Numbered from the stretch's first letter, positions 35,048 to 44,101 are shown. The stretch: DNA of 64,000 bases from Gemmatimonadota bacterium (GCA_018660835.1 JABJJN010000076.1:124001-188000); one strand, 5' to 3'. Program-made: numbers and translations. Notes: generated by a model not told the origin, from the letters alone.

Positions 35048-36417
35048 GCGCCGAAGCTGTAAGCAAGGTTTCCAAGGGGCGCGTCCTCATCGTCGATGAC
35101 GAGGAGGATATCCGCGACACGCTGGCGGATCGTGTCGAGGCGGAAGGCTTCGAAGTGGCTACTGCCTCTGACGGCATCCGTGGACTCGACAAGATGCGCG
35201 AGTTTGATCCCGATCTGGTGCTGCTCGATCTGCAGATGCCGCGTCTTGATGGACTGGGGGTTCTGGCGAGGATCCGCGCCGACGAAGTCGACGTCTCAGT
35301 TGTCGTGATCAGCGCGTATGGCACGTTGGAGAAGGTCGTGGAAGCGATGAAGGCGGGCGCCGATGATTTCGTGCCCAAGCCCTTCGATGCCGACCACCTG
35401 CGTGTCGTGGTGACGCGATCCGTTGAGCGTCAGCGTCTGCGTCGTGAGAATGCCTTGCTGCGGGAGGATGCGGGTGCCGATGTCTTGCCGATCATCGGTG
35501 GTTCTTCCTCAGTGGTAGAGATGATGGATGTCGGCAAACGCGCAGCAACGTCGACGGCATCGATTCTGTTATTGGGAGAGAGTGGCACAGGCAAGGAGGT
35601 GCTCGCCCGCGCCATTCATGGCTGGAGTCCGCGCCGTGACATGCCTTTCGTCGGTGTGAACTGCACGGCCTTGCATGGACACCTGCTCGAGAGCGAACTC
35701 TTTGGCCACGAGAAGGGGGCCTTCACAGGCGCGGAAAAACTGAAACGTGGTCGTTTCGAAGCGGCGCGTGGTGGCACCTTGCTGCTGGATGAAATCGGCG
35801 CAACGCAGCCCGATTTTCAGGTAAAGCTGCTACGTGTCCTGCAGGAAGGGGTTTTCGAGCGTGTCGGTGGTGAACGCCCGATCGAAGCGGATGTGCGTAT
35901 TATCGCCGCGACAAATCGCGATCTGGAAAAGGCCATCGATGATGGCAGTTTTCTCGGAGATCTGTACTACCGGCTGAATGTTGTGGCCATTCAGGTGCCG
36001 CCGCTACGCGACCGCCGTGACGACATTCCCGAGTTGGCGCGCTTCTTCATCCGCAAACATGCGCACCAGGTGAATCGCGACGTCCTCGACCTCACGCAGC
36101 CCGCCATCGATGCCCTCGTCTCCCACGACTGGCCGGGAAATATCCGCGAGCTCGAGAATGCCGTGCAGCGTGCCGTCGTGTTGGGGCAGGGGGAGCAGAT
36201 CGAACTGGAAGAATTGCCGCACCACGTGCGTGGCGGTGGGACATCGGCGAAGGAGCCGATCCCCGATGGCTATCACGCGGCAATGGAAGCCTATCAGCGG
36301 CGTCTGATTCAGCAAGCCTTGCAGGAGACAGATGGCAATCAGTCGCAGGCAGCGGAACTGCTGGGGCTGCAGCGCACGTATATGTCGCGGCTGATGAAGA
36401 CGCTTGGGTTGCGCTGA
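35044..36417 (+). CDS. NtrC-family sigma-54-dependent response regulator
   Basis: A 457-residue protein: receiver domain (residues ~10-125, phosphoacceptor D62 in LVLLDLQMPRLDG, Lys in VPKPFDAD), then an AAA+ ATPase (~150-370) with Walker A GESGTGKE at 178-185, the sigma-54-contacting GAFTGA loop at 225-230 and Walker B TLLLDE. A Fis-type helix-turn-helix closes the protein (LQETDGNQSQAAELLGLQRT). It activates RpoN holoenzyme from distant enhancers after phosphorylation. It is the last gene of the 30116-36417 run, whose promoter is itself of sigma-54 type, so positive autoregulation through the dyads at 29925-29965 is the simplest reading. Confidence 0.93.
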   Translation: MSAEAVSKVSKGRVLIVDDEEDIRDTLADRVEAEGFEVATASDGIRGLDKMREFDPDLVLLDLQMPRLDGLGVLARIRADEVDVSVVVISAYGTLEKVVEAMKAGADDFVPKPFDADHLRVVVTRSVERQRLRRENALLREDAGADVLPIIGGSSSVVEMMDVGKRAATSTASILLLGESGTGKEVLARAIHGWSPRRDMPFVGVNCTALHGHLLESELFGHEKGAFTGAEKLKRGRFEAARGGTLLLDEIGATQPDFQVKLLRVLQEGVFERVGGERPIEADVRIIAATNRDLEKAIDDGSFLGDLYYRLNVVAIQVPPLRDRRDDIPELARFFIRKHAHQVNRDVLDLTQPAIDALVSHDWPGNIRELENAVQRAVVLGQGEQIELEELPHHVRGGGTSAKEPIPDGYHAAMEAYQRRLIQQALQETDGNQSQAAELLGLQRTYMSRLMKTLGLR

Positions 36418-36483
36418 ATTCTGTCGACTGCTTGAGGACAGCGGCGCACGGGAATCGCCCGAGTGATCCACGGGCCTGACGTC

Positions 36484-36867
36484 TTAGTACACGCCCAGTG
36501 CCGCACCCTCTCGCCGGATAAGAATCCGCGCCAGCAACTTCTGCGCAGACGTCGAACGCGGCACGACGAGATCAAACCGGCCGAAACCAGGCTCCGTCGC
36601 GCGGTCGCGATCTGTGAGCAGCACCGTCATCACCTCCGAGTCCACTTGCTGGGCGGCAAGCAGAAAATCATGGCCACACAGGGCGCCTGGCAGGACCTGA
36701 TCGGCCAGGATCACCGCATATCGTCCCGACTCCAGCAGCATCAGTGCTTCACTGGTCTGTGTCTGAGTGTCGACGGCCACACCGGGCATCTCAAGCTCCC
36801 GCACACGAGCGGCAAGAGCGGGATCATTGGTGACGATAAGCAACTGCAGGCCTGTCGATGCGTCCAA
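36484..36867 (-). CDS. Degenerate receiver-domain protein
   Basis: A 127-residue receiver-like fold. The acidic pocket is reduced to N14-D15 (LLIVTNDPA). The phosphoacceptor position keeps D56 in VILADQVLPG. The signalling Thr stands in VLLTDRD, and the conserved Lys appears replaced by Arg (DLVVPRST). The C-terminal helix is present (QKLLARILIRREGAALG). It would be a poorly or non-phosphorylated receiver, perhaps a protein-binding decoy. It converges with the NtrC-type gene (66 bases between stops) and is read toward it, away from the long non-coding stretch upstream. Confidence 0.65.
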   Translation of the reverse strand: MDASTGLQLLIVTNDPALAARVRELEMPGVAVDTQTQTSEALMLLESGRYAVILADQVLPGALCGHDFLLAAQQVDSEVMTVLLTDRDRATEPGFGRFDLVVPRSTSAQKLLARILIRREGAALGVY

Positions 36868-37458
36868 GAGAGTCTCCTATCAGGAAGCTGGTTTCTGATT
36901 GGTGCGACACCTCTCTTTAGATGCGGATGTCGCCCAGTGGTTCCAGGTACCTCCGTGGGAGTTGCCTCCTGGTGTGGCGCCCATGAGGCACTGAGTAGGG
37001 CGGATTCGAGAAGCATTGTTTGTAGGTGGTTCAGGGACGAGGGGTAGCGCATCTGACCGAGGCTACCATCAGGTTTCTGACGGTGTCTTGATACACCTGG
37101 CACAAGGTCTTGTAGCCTTCAAAGGCACGATGAAGTCAGACATGAGGCGACCTGTACCCCAAGTCAGGTACAGGTCACCTGGCGTCTGCAGATAAACGAC
37201 TGTGTAGACAGCTCAGTGCCCTTCGCCTGGGCGATCGCGTCACGGCCATAGGTCGAGAGCAAAACCGACCTTGTCCTGTTGAGAGACAGTGTAGCGGGCA
37301 TCACAATGAACCCGGTCACGATGGGTCGCATACGATACTTACGGAGCTTCGACTGGAAACTTGGCCAACCGGGAGTGTCTTGCCGGATTGACACCAGCCC
37401 TTACAGTGACCACCATGTTCGGGCCGATTCCCATTCCACTCACTGAAAGACAATCCCC
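36868..37458. other. 590-base stretch without a convincing gene
   Basis: The region lies between the divergent receiver-like gene and the RraA-like gene. A 76-codon minus-strand reading at 37164-37394 has no recognisable domain, no good ribosome site and unusual composition. It contains one strong perfect inverted repeat (37149-37176). The remainder may hold promoters or an unrecognised RNA. Confidence 0.5.
37149..37176. repeat. Perfect 10-bp inverted repeat with 8-base loop
   Basis: Arms GACCTGTACC and GGTACAGGTC flank an eight-base loop, forming a stable hairpin or a dyad operator. No T-tract follows on either strand, so a classical Rho-independent terminator is unlikely. It lies alone in the middle of the long gene-free stretch. 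Confidence 0.55.
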
Positions 37459-38349
37459 ATGCGTTTTGACAACCGCGATGATATCCTCCAGTTGACCCCG
37501 AAGTGGGAGGGCGATCGCTTCGACAATGGTCGTCCACGTGTTCCTGACACGATCCTGACGAGAATCTCACGGATCGCCATCGAAGAGGCCTGGGGTGTCT
37601 GTTGGGGCCAGGGCTACAAGCATCAGTTTCAGGGTGAGTGGCAGATGATCAACCCCAAGGGCAAGACCCTCGCCGGTCGTGCTGTGACGGGTGTGATGGT
37701 GCCGCAGCGTCCCGATCTGCACGATACGCTTCTGGAGCTTGGTCAGAAGGAAGAGGGTCGTGTCGGATTCTTCAATTCGTGGGTCATTGAGATCCTGGAG
37801 AAGGATGACGTCATCGTCATCGACATGTTCGACAAGGTCTTCCAAGGAACCTACTCCGGCGGCAATCTCACAAATGCCATCGCCGCGCGTGGCGCCAATG
37901 GCCAGGTATTGTGGTGTGGCGTTCGTGATCTCGAGCAGATCATGGAGATGGAGGAACTCGTCACGTATCATCGCGGCAACGATCCCACAGCGATCGCCGA
38001 CGTGACCCTCACAGGGATCAATGTGCCGTGCCGTATCGGGAACGCCATCTGCATGCCCGGTGATGTCGTGTTGGGTACGAAGGCGGGCCTCCTCTTTGTG
38101 CCGCCGCATCTGGCAGAGCAATGCTGCGAGGGTGCGGAGCGCGTGCAATTGCGCGAAATCTTCCAATTCAAGCGTATCCACGAAGGGGTCTACAACTCCT
38201 TTCAGATGGACTCCGGCTGGTCGGACGAGATCAAAGAAGACTTCAAGCAGTGGCGGCAGACGAGCTCACCGGAAGGCTTCGAACATCTGGTATGGGAAGA
38301 GGACAAGACGGACGACCAGGCTCAGTCTGATGCAGGAACGACTCTGTAG
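37459..38349 (+). CDS. RraA/HMG-aldolase-like family protein
   Basis: A 296-residue protein with the RraA fold. GGNLTNAIAARGANGQVLWCG is followed by VRDLEQI, which supplies the Arg-Asp pair that binds the metal-pyruvate in HMG/CHA aldolases. The PGDVVLGTKAGLLFVP segment stands where typical members have PGD-x-V-x-GD-x-DG. An N-terminal ~75-residue extension and a C-terminal helical tail make it longer than E. coli RraA (161 aa). Members act as 4-carboxy-4-hydroxy-2-oxoadipate or 4-hydroxy-4-methyl-2-oxoglutarate aldolases, oxaloacetate decarboxylases or RNase E inhibitors. Here it heads a three-gene run with a CE15-like esterase and a sulfatase, which favours a catabolic role. Confidence 0.78.
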   Translation: MRFDNRDDILQLTPKWEGDRFDNGRPRVPDTILTRISRIAIEEAWGVCWGQGYKHQFQGEWQMINPKGKTLAGRAVTGVMVPQRPDLHDTLLELGQKEEGRVGFFNSWVIEILEKDDVIVIDMFDKVFQGTYSGGNLTNAIAARGANGQVLWCGVRDLEQIMEMEELVTYHRGNDPTAIADVTLTGINVPCRIGNAICMPGDVVLGTKAGLLFVPPHLAEQCCEGAERVQLREIFQFKRIHEGVYNSFQMDSGWSDEIKEDFKQWRQTSSPEGFEHLVWEEDKTDDQAQSDAGTTL

Positions 38350-38352
38350 CAG

Positions 38353-39441
38353 ATGGACGTTACACCTGACCTTCTGACTTTCGCCGACGGTACACCAGTC
38401 GACAACGAGGGATGGCCTCGTCGTCGGCTGGAGTTGGCAGAGGCGATCGTCCCTCACGAATACGGCGGCATGCCGCCATCCGGCGTGGAGACCATCGTCT
38501 TGCGCCGTTCAAACGTGGCGGGCGTCAAGTCATGGCCCGGTGTGCGTTACTTCACGTACGAAGTGCGCACCCGCTTCGAAGAGGGGCAGGAGTTCTCTTT
38601 GACCCTGTCCCTCTGGGTGCCACCAGGGGACGGCCCCTTTCCCGTGGTTCTCGATGGGGATGGTTGCTGGCGCTATTTCGATGACCATGTGATTCAGAAG
38701 GTCCTGGCTCGAGGTTGTATCGCCGCCTCTTTTGATCGCACGGAAGCATCGGCCGACAATCCCGACAACTATCGGGATACGGGACTGTATCGATTGTTTC
38801 CGGATGCAGAGTTCGGCTCTCTCGCCACGTGGGCCTGGGGATTCCACCGCTGCGTGGACGCCCTCGAGCAGATCGATGAGGCGCGAGCTGATCAGATTGC
38901 CATCACCGGTCACTCCCGTGGTGGTAAGACGGTGATACTTGCGGGGGCTACGGATGAGCGCATCGCCATCGTGAATCCGAATGATTCCGGGATCGGTGGT
39001 GCCGGTCTCAACCACTGGAAGGGCGCGGGATCCGAGCAGGTGGACAGCTTCTTTGGTTCGCGCAATATCTTCTGGTTCGGCAAGGCCTTCGCCGATCTGC
39101 GTCATCGTGACGCCGAACTGCCCTATGACCAGCACTTCCTGCACGCTTTGGTGGCACCGCGTAAGCTGCTGCTGACGGAAGCCTACGAGGACCCCGGTGC
39201 CAATCCGCCGGGGACGTATCTGGCCGCGCAAGCGGCCCGTCCCGTTTTCGATCTGCTCGGTGTGCCCGATGCCATCGGCTGGGCTATCCGGGAAGGTGGG
39301 CACTCACATCATCAGAGTGACTACGAAGCGTTGCTGGACTTCGTGGATGTCCATTTTCACGCGAAGCAGATACGACGCGATTTCCAGCGACCACTGTTTC
39401 CACACCTTGCTGAACTGGTAGCCCGAACGACATCCAACTGA
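38353..39441 (+). CDS. Alpha/beta hydrolase, glucuronoyl-esterase-like (CE15-type)
   Basis: A 362-residue hydrolase. The nucleophile elbow is GHSRGGK, the G-x-SR-x-GK form typical of CE15 4-O-methyl-glucuronoyl methylesterases. NDSGIGGAGL follows, as in that family, and a His in EGGHSHHQSDYEALLDF completes the triad. It has no signal peptide, unlike most CE15 enzymes, so a cytoplasmic or non-classical substrate is possible. It starts 3 bases after the RraA-like gene and ends 6 before the sulfatase gene, hence one operon for breakdown of a modified, possibly uronic-acid-containing, glycan or its esters. Confidence 0.78.
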   Translation: MDVTPDLLTFADGTPVDNEGWPRRRLELAEAIVPHEYGGMPPSGVETIVLRRSNVAGVKSWPGVRYFTYEVRTRFEEGQEFSLTLSLWVPPGDGPFPVVLDGDGCWRYFDDHVIQKVLARGCIAASFDRTEASADNPDNYRDTGLYRLFPDAEFGSLATWAWGFHRCVDALEQIDEARADQIAITGHSRGGKTVILAGATDERIAIVNPNDSGIGGAGLNHWKGAGSEQVDSFFGSRNIFWFGKAFADLRHRDAELPYDQHFLHALVAPRKLLLTEAYEDPGANPPGTYLAAQAARPVFDLLGVPDAIGWAIREGGHSHHQSDYEALLDFVDVHFHAKQIRRDFQRPLFPHLAELVARTTSN

Positions 39442-39447
39442 GATCCC

Positions 39448-40884
39448 ATGGCTGACGACCGTCCCCACATCATCTTCATCATCACCGATCAGCAGCGGTT
39501 CGACACGATTCGTTCGCTCGGTGCCGACTATGTGGACACGCCGAACATCGATCGGCTCGTGCGCGACGGCGTGACCTTCACTGATTGCCACGTGACCGCC
39601 GCCTCCTGCGCACCGTCGCGGGCCTCGCTATTCACCGGATATTACCCACACACGACAGGCATTCTCAAGAATGCCGATGCGTGGAATCACTCGTGGATCG
39701 AACAACTGCAGGCCGGTGGCTATCGCACCATCAATGTCGGCAAGATGCACACCTATCCCTATCACACGCCCCTGGGTTTCGAGGAGCGTTATGTCGTTGA
39801 GAACAAGGATCGCTATCTGGAAGAGCGTTACTACTTCGACGAGTGGGACAAGGCCCTTCGAGCGAAGGGGGTCGTCAAGCAGCAGCGGGAGTTCTATCGG
39901 CAGCGCCCTGATTACAACGAATGCCTCGGCGCTTTCACCTGGGATCTGCCCGAAGATACCCATCCAGACAACTTCGTCGGTGACATGGCGACACACTGGG
40001 TTCGCACCAAGCCGAAGGATGAGGAGCGGCCGCTGTTCCTGGAGATCGGTTTTCCCGGGCCGCACCCGCCCTATGATCCGACACCGGAGATGGCGCAGAA
40101 GTACATGGAGCGGGACCTGCCCCTGCAGGAGGTAAGCCAGCAAGAGCTCGACGGTCAACCTGAGGTCTACAAACGCATGCGAGTCCACAATGCGGAGGTC
40201 GACCACGATTCGGTGGTACATCTGCTTGAGCCGACGGACGAACAGCGCCACCGCCAGCGCGCCTACTACATGGCGAATGTGGAGATGATCGACACGAAGG
40301 TGGGTGAGATCCTCGACGCGTTGGAGGAGAAGGGTTACCTCGACAATGCCGTCGTCATCTTCACCTCTGACCATGGTGACTGCCTCACGGACCACGGCCA
40401 TTCGCAAAAGTGGTCCATGTATGACACGATTACACGCATGCCACTGATCGTGTCATCGCCGGGGCGTTTCAAAGGCGATCGGCGTGTCGCCGGGTTGTGT
40501 CAGCAAATGGACATCGGCCCCGCTATTCTCGAACTGGCTGGCGTCGATGTGGCGCCGACGATGGAAGCTGAATCTCTGTTACCTGCGCTACGTGGTGAGG
40601 CGTGGACACCGAGAAAACACGTGTTCGCCGAGCACGGCCGCGATGGAATTCTGCAGGAGACGGAATTTATGACGATGGTGCGCAGCGACGAGTGGAAGCT
40701 CGTGCACTTCGTCGACTGGCCTGATGGGCAGCTGTTTGATCTGCACTCCGATCCACAGGAGACCATTAATCTCTGGGATGACCCGGCGGCGGCGAAGAAG
40801 AAGCAGGAGCTTTTCGATGTCCTGCGCGACTGGCGCATTCGCAGTGATGTGCGCACGGCGGACTGGGCAGCGCCGTACCGTTGA
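39448..40884 (+). CDS. Type I sulfatase (formylglycine-dependent)
   Basis: A 478-residue sulfatase of the alkaline-phosphatase superfamily. The formylglycine site is C54 in CAPSRASLFTG (C-x-P-S-R). Metal ligands are visible in IITDQQRFDT (D14) and TSDHGD. HTTGILKNADAWN and FLEIGFPGPHPPYDP fit S1-family enzymes acting on sulfated sugars or choline sulfate. It has no signal peptide. It requires the maturase FGE or anSME encoded elsewhere, since none lies in this window. It is the third gene of the RraA/CE15/sulfatase run, consistent with desulfation of an imported saccharide. Confidence 0.93.
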   Translation: MADDRPHIIFIITDQQRFDTIRSLGADYVDTPNIDRLVRDGVTFTDCHVTAASCAPSRASLFTGYYPHTTGILKNADAWNHSWIEQLQAGGYRTINVGKMHTYPYHTPLGFEERYVVENKDRYLEERYYFDEWDKALRAKGVVKQQREFYRQRPDYNECLGAFTWDLPEDTHPDNFVGDMATHWVRTKPKDEERPLFLEIGFPGPHPPYDPTPEMAQKYMERDLPLQEVSQQELDGQPEVYKRMRVHNAEVDHDSVVHLLEPTDEQRHRQRAYYMANVEMIDTKVGEILDALEEKGYLDNAVVIFTSDHGDCLTDHGHSQKWSMYDTITRMPLIVSSPGRFKGDRRVAGLCQQMDIGPAILELAGVDVAPTMEAESLLPALRGEAWTPRKHVFAEHGRDGILQETEFMTMVRSDEWKLVHFVDWPDGQLFDLHSDPQETINLWDDPAAAKKKQELFDVLRDWRIRSDVRTADWAAPYR

Positions 40885-40918
40885 CGATGTCCGGGGCGAC
40901 GCGTAGGCTCGATGTGCT

Positions 40919-42334
40919 ATGCGAATGCGACGATTTTCAGCCACCCGAGGTCTCTTTTTCTGCCTGATTTGCGCCTGCGGCCCTGTCTGGGCACAGGGAC
41001 CGGTGGGGATCGAAACTCGTGTGCCCAACACGAGTCTGTTGATCGATCTGGTCAATGGCGATGCTCCTGAGACCATCTCCACATCCGGTCTCTATGTTGA
41101 TATCGACAAGAGAATCATCGCTCCCGGAATCATACCCTATGGGGTGAATAGCGCTCTGTGGTCGGATGGGGCCTCCAAGACTCGTTTTCTTGCGCTGCCT
41201 GGGCTTAGTCAGGTTGAATTCTCTCGCGACGGTGATTGGGCATTTCCTGCCAATTCGGTGCTGGTGAAGAATTTCTATCTGGACCTGGTTGGTGACGATG
41301 GAACGGCCCGGCGCCAGATCGTGGAGACGCGTTTTCTGGTGAAGGTGGGGGACACCTTCGAGTGGAAGGGGTTCAGCTATCAGTGGAATGCGGAGGCGAC
41401 GGATGCGCAGTTGCTGTTCACGAGTCGCACGGAGAGTTACACCACCGTTGATGCCACACAGCCGGATCAATCCCGGCAGCTGGAGTATCTGTTTCCGGCT
41501 CCCGAAGACTGCGGCAGTTGTCACACCTTTGGCGTTGGACAGGTGCTGGGACCACGCACATCTCAGCTGAATGGTGATTACGACTACGATGGCGTCGTCG
41601 CGCACCAACTGACGACGCTCAATCACCTGGGTCTGTTTACGCAGGATATTGGCTCCGATTTCTCGGACTTCCCCCGGTTGGTCGACCATCTCGACGAAGC
41701 GGCGCCCATCGCTATGCGCGCCCGCTCCTATCTGCAGGCCAACTGCGCCCACTGTCACTTGCCGGGTGGGCTGCGACGCACGGAGATCGATCTACGCTTC
41801 GACACGCCCCTTGATCAAATGGGTATCGTCGATGCCGAATCTGGTGTCGATGATCTCGGAGGGGAGGATCGGCGCATTGTGCGCCCGGGTATCCCGGACA
41901 ATTCCGTGCTGCTGTTGCGCACGCTCGAATTGGGCGAACAGCGCATGCCACCGGTGGCGACGAGTATCATCGATCCTGTCGGGACGGATGTACTGAGGCG
42001 CTGGATTCTCTCCCTCGGAATGCCGACAGCGATCACAGAGTCATTGTCGCGTCCACAGCAGACACAGCTGCTTGGCAACTACCCGAATCCCTTCAACCCG
42101 CAGACATCGATTCGCTACACGACGGCCACCCAGGGGGTCGTTGAACTAACGATCTACGACATCAATGGCCGGCGCGTGCGTGTTCTGAGTGCGCTAACTC
42201 GTCCACCGGGCGAGTATGTGTCGCACTGGGATGGTCGCGACGAAGCGGGGCGCAGCGTCGCCAGTGGCGTCTATGTCGTGCGCTTGAGGCAGGCTGATGT
42301 CACGCAGTCACACCGACTGACGCTGCTGAAATGA
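40919..42334 (+). CDS. Secreted di-haem cytochrome-like protein with FlgD-type C-terminal domain
   Basis: A 471-residue protein with a signal peptide ending PVWAQ. The central part carries two c-type haem motifs, CGSCH (near residue 200) and CAHCH (near 280), separated by ~75 residues. It resembles the SO2930-type di-haem family (AMRARSYLQANCAHCHLP and RIVRPGIPDNSVLLLRTL). After ~385 comes a FlgD-like Ig domain opening YPNPFNPQTSIRY and ending HRLTLLK, which in FCB bacteria often serves as an export or anchoring domain. It is followed by a secreted sugar-dehydrogenase-like propeller with the same C-domain, suggesting an extracellular electron-transfer pair. Confidence 0.85.
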   Translation: MRMRRFSATRGLFFCLICACGPVWAQGPVGIETRVPNTSLLIDLVNGDAPETISTSGLYVDIDKRIIAPGIIPYGVNSALWSDGASKTRFLALPGLSQVEFSRDGDWAFPANSVLVKNFYLDLVGDDGTARRQIVETRFLVKVGDTFEWKGFSYQWNAEATDAQLLFTSRTESYTTVDATQPDQSRQLEYLFPAPEDCGSCHTFGVGQVLGPRTSQLNGDYDYDGVVAHQLTTLNHLGLFTQDIGSDFSDFPRLVDHLDEAAPIAMRARSYLQANCAHCHLPGGLRRTEIDLRFDTPLDQMGIVDAESGVDDLGGEDRRIVRPGIPDNSVLLLRTLELGEQRMPPVATSIIDPVGTDVLRRWILSLGMPTAITESLSRPQQTQLLGNYPNPFNPQTSIRYTTATQGVVELTIYDINGRRVRVLSALTRPPGEYVSHWDGRDEAGRSVASGVYVVRLRQADVTQSHRLTLLK

Positions 42335-42435
42335 GGCTACACCAAATCAACTAGTGTGGGTTGGCGCACAGCAATGGATTGCGGGCGCATCTATTATCTA
42401 GGCAAATGCATTCATCTTACCGAAAGACTCTTTCC

Positions 42436-44040
42436 ATGTTCAAGAACTTGCTCAAGTCGACGCTGGCCCCGCTGGCTCTCGTCGTCATCACGGCTCTGCC
42501 ATCGACCGCGCAATTCGCGTTGCATGGTGATGGTCGCGTGAATCCAGACGACTTTGAACTCACCACCTTCGCCGCAGATCTCAACTATCCCGTCGGCATG
42601 GTCGAATTGCCAGATCATTCGATTCTGGTCGCTGTCAGCATCGGTGGTTCCTTCTTCAGCAGCTCGTCGAGCCAGATTCTGCGTCTCGTCGACGCAGATG
42701 ACGACGGTGTCTCCGAGACCCGCGAGGTGATCGTCGACAGGTTGTCCATTGGTGGCCCTTCGGCACTACGTATGGCAGGAGATCTGCTGTTTATCTCTGG
42801 TCAGGGATCACAGATCGCCATCCTGCGACTTGGTCCGGCGCCAGCGTATGAGGTCACCGAAGTAGGGCGTCTGACGATCAACTACAGTGGGCGGTGGTTA
42901 CATCCGCAATCGGCGCTACAGGCGCGTCTGCTCTCCGACGGTGTATACGAGTTGTATTTCCCTCTGGGGTCGAGAGTGAATTTCGCCACGACAACGGCGA
43001 CCCTTCCACTCACGAGTACGATCGGCATCGAAGCTGAGCTGGCAGGTGACGCAATCCATCGAGTGCGTTTCCGCGACGAGGGAGGCACACTCGTGGGTAT
43101 CGATCATGAACAGATCGCCACGGGACTGAGATCTGCTTCCGGTTTGGCTTTCCATCCGCGCACAGGCGATCTCTACTTCGAAGACAATGGTATCGATGGT
43201 CTAGTAGAGGCGATTGAAGCTCACAGTGCAGATGAGGTGAACATGATTCCTCTCGCACAGATCGGTGGCGAGATCGAGGACTTTGGTTTCCCTGGCAATC
43301 ACACGGCCTATCGCACCGGTGAGTTTGTTGGGGGCCAGGACATTCCGCCTGTCTTCGCATTCACGCCCCTGCCGAATCCGGCAGATGGGTCGGAGAGTGA
43401 AGGACCCAATGAAATCGCTTTCGCACCACCCGGCTTTCCTGAGGGGCTAAACAATGGCCTCTTCGTCGGCTTCCATGGACAGTTCTCACGTGGTGGCCTC
43501 TCGAATGAAGAGAATCCTCTTGTCTTCGCCGATCTGCAGACAGGGTCGTATTTCCACTTCGTTGGCAACGACGAACCTGGTGTCGGCCATCTTGATGGCC
43601 TGCTGGCAACGAGAGACCGGCTCTACGTAGCAGACATCTCGTCCAACGGTGGCTTCGGCAGCTCCGGTGGTGGAACCGGCTTCATCTACCGCATTCGCTA
43701 CACCGGCGACCCGCCAACAGCAATTCTCGAGGTCGAAGGGCAGACACCTGACGGCTTCGCGATGGGGGAAGCCTACCCCAATCCATTCAATCCCGCGACG
43801 ACGATCGACTTCCAGATCCCTGCTGCAGGAGACGGTCAGCATGCGATTCTGCGTGTCTATGATATCACGGGACGTGTGGTGACGACGCTGATGAATGATG
43901 TCGTCACTGCCGGGAACTACCAGGCTGGCTGGGATGGCACCGATGCAGCGGGGCGTGCCGTAGCCAGCGGCGGTTATCTGTTCGAGTTGCGCGTGGGGGA
44001 TGTCTTCGCGCAGACACAGCGGGTGACATTGCTCAAGTAA
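42436..44040 (+). CDS. Secreted glucose/sorbosone-dehydrogenase-like beta-propeller with FlgD-type C-terminal domain
   Basis: About 534 residues with the start at MFKNLLKSTLAPLALVV; the upstream in-frame ATGs add non-signal sequence. A signal peptide ends PSTAQ. The propeller region (~25-435) contains LNYPVGMVELPDHSILVAV, ATGLRSASGLAFHPRTGDLY and DNGIDGLVEA, as in PQQ-dependent soluble glucose/sorbosone dehydrogenases. The FlgD-like C-domain opens YPNPFNPATTIDF and ends RVTLLK. It may oxidise a sugar outside the cell and pass electrons to the adjacent di-haem cytochrome. The PQQ contacts cannot be confirmed by eye. Confidence 0.75.
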   Translation: MFKNLLKSTLAPLALVVITALPSTAQFALHGDGRVNPDDFELTTFAADLNYPVGMVELPDHSILVAVSIGGSFFSSSSSQILRLVDADDDGVSETREVIVDRLSIGGPSALRMAGDLLFISGQGSQIAILRLGPAPAYEVTEVGRLTINYSGRWLHPQSALQARLLSDGVYELYFPLGSRVNFATTTATLPLTSTIGIEAELAGDAIHRVRFRDEGGTLVGIDHEQIATGLRSASGLAFHPRTGDLYFEDNGIDGLVEAIEAHSADEVNMIPLAQIGGEIEDFGFPGNHTAYRTGEFVGGQDIPPVFAFTPLPNPADGSESEGPNEIAFAPPGFPEGLNNGLFVGFHGQFSRGGLSNEENPLVFADLQTGSYFHFVGNDEPGVGHLDGLLATRDRLYVADISSNGGFGSSGGGTGFIYRIRYTGDPPTAILEVEGQTPDGFAMGEAYPNPFNPATTIDFQIPAAGDGQHAILRVYDITGRVVTTLMNDVVTAGNYQAGWDGTDAAGRAVASGGYLFELRVGDVFAQTQRVTLLK

Positions 44041-44063
44041 TTGATTTCGCATTCAGTGACGAG

Positions 44064-44101
44064 CAGGGCCGGGTGGAAACGCTCGGCCCTGTTTCTGTTC
44101 T
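44064..44101 (+). terminator. Rho-independent terminator
   Basis: Stem CAGGGCCG / CGGCCCTG (8 bp, 12-base loop) is followed by TTTCTGTTCT, 24 bases after the propeller gene stop. It should end the 40919-44040 transcript. Confidence 0.8.

Noticed and set aside
36463..37047. Plus-strand 194-codon frame
   Set aside because: Antisense to the receiver-like gene at 36484-36867; its composition (rich in His, Arg and Gln) is typical of a shadow frame.
37090..37112. Second possible sigma-54 promoter (TGGCAC...CTTGT)
   Set aside because: The spacing between GG and the -12 element is one base too long and the GC of the -12 box is missing.
37164..37394. Minus-strand 76-codon frame in the long gene-free stretch
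   Set aside because: No domain, no good ribosome site, overlaps the hairpin; not supported.
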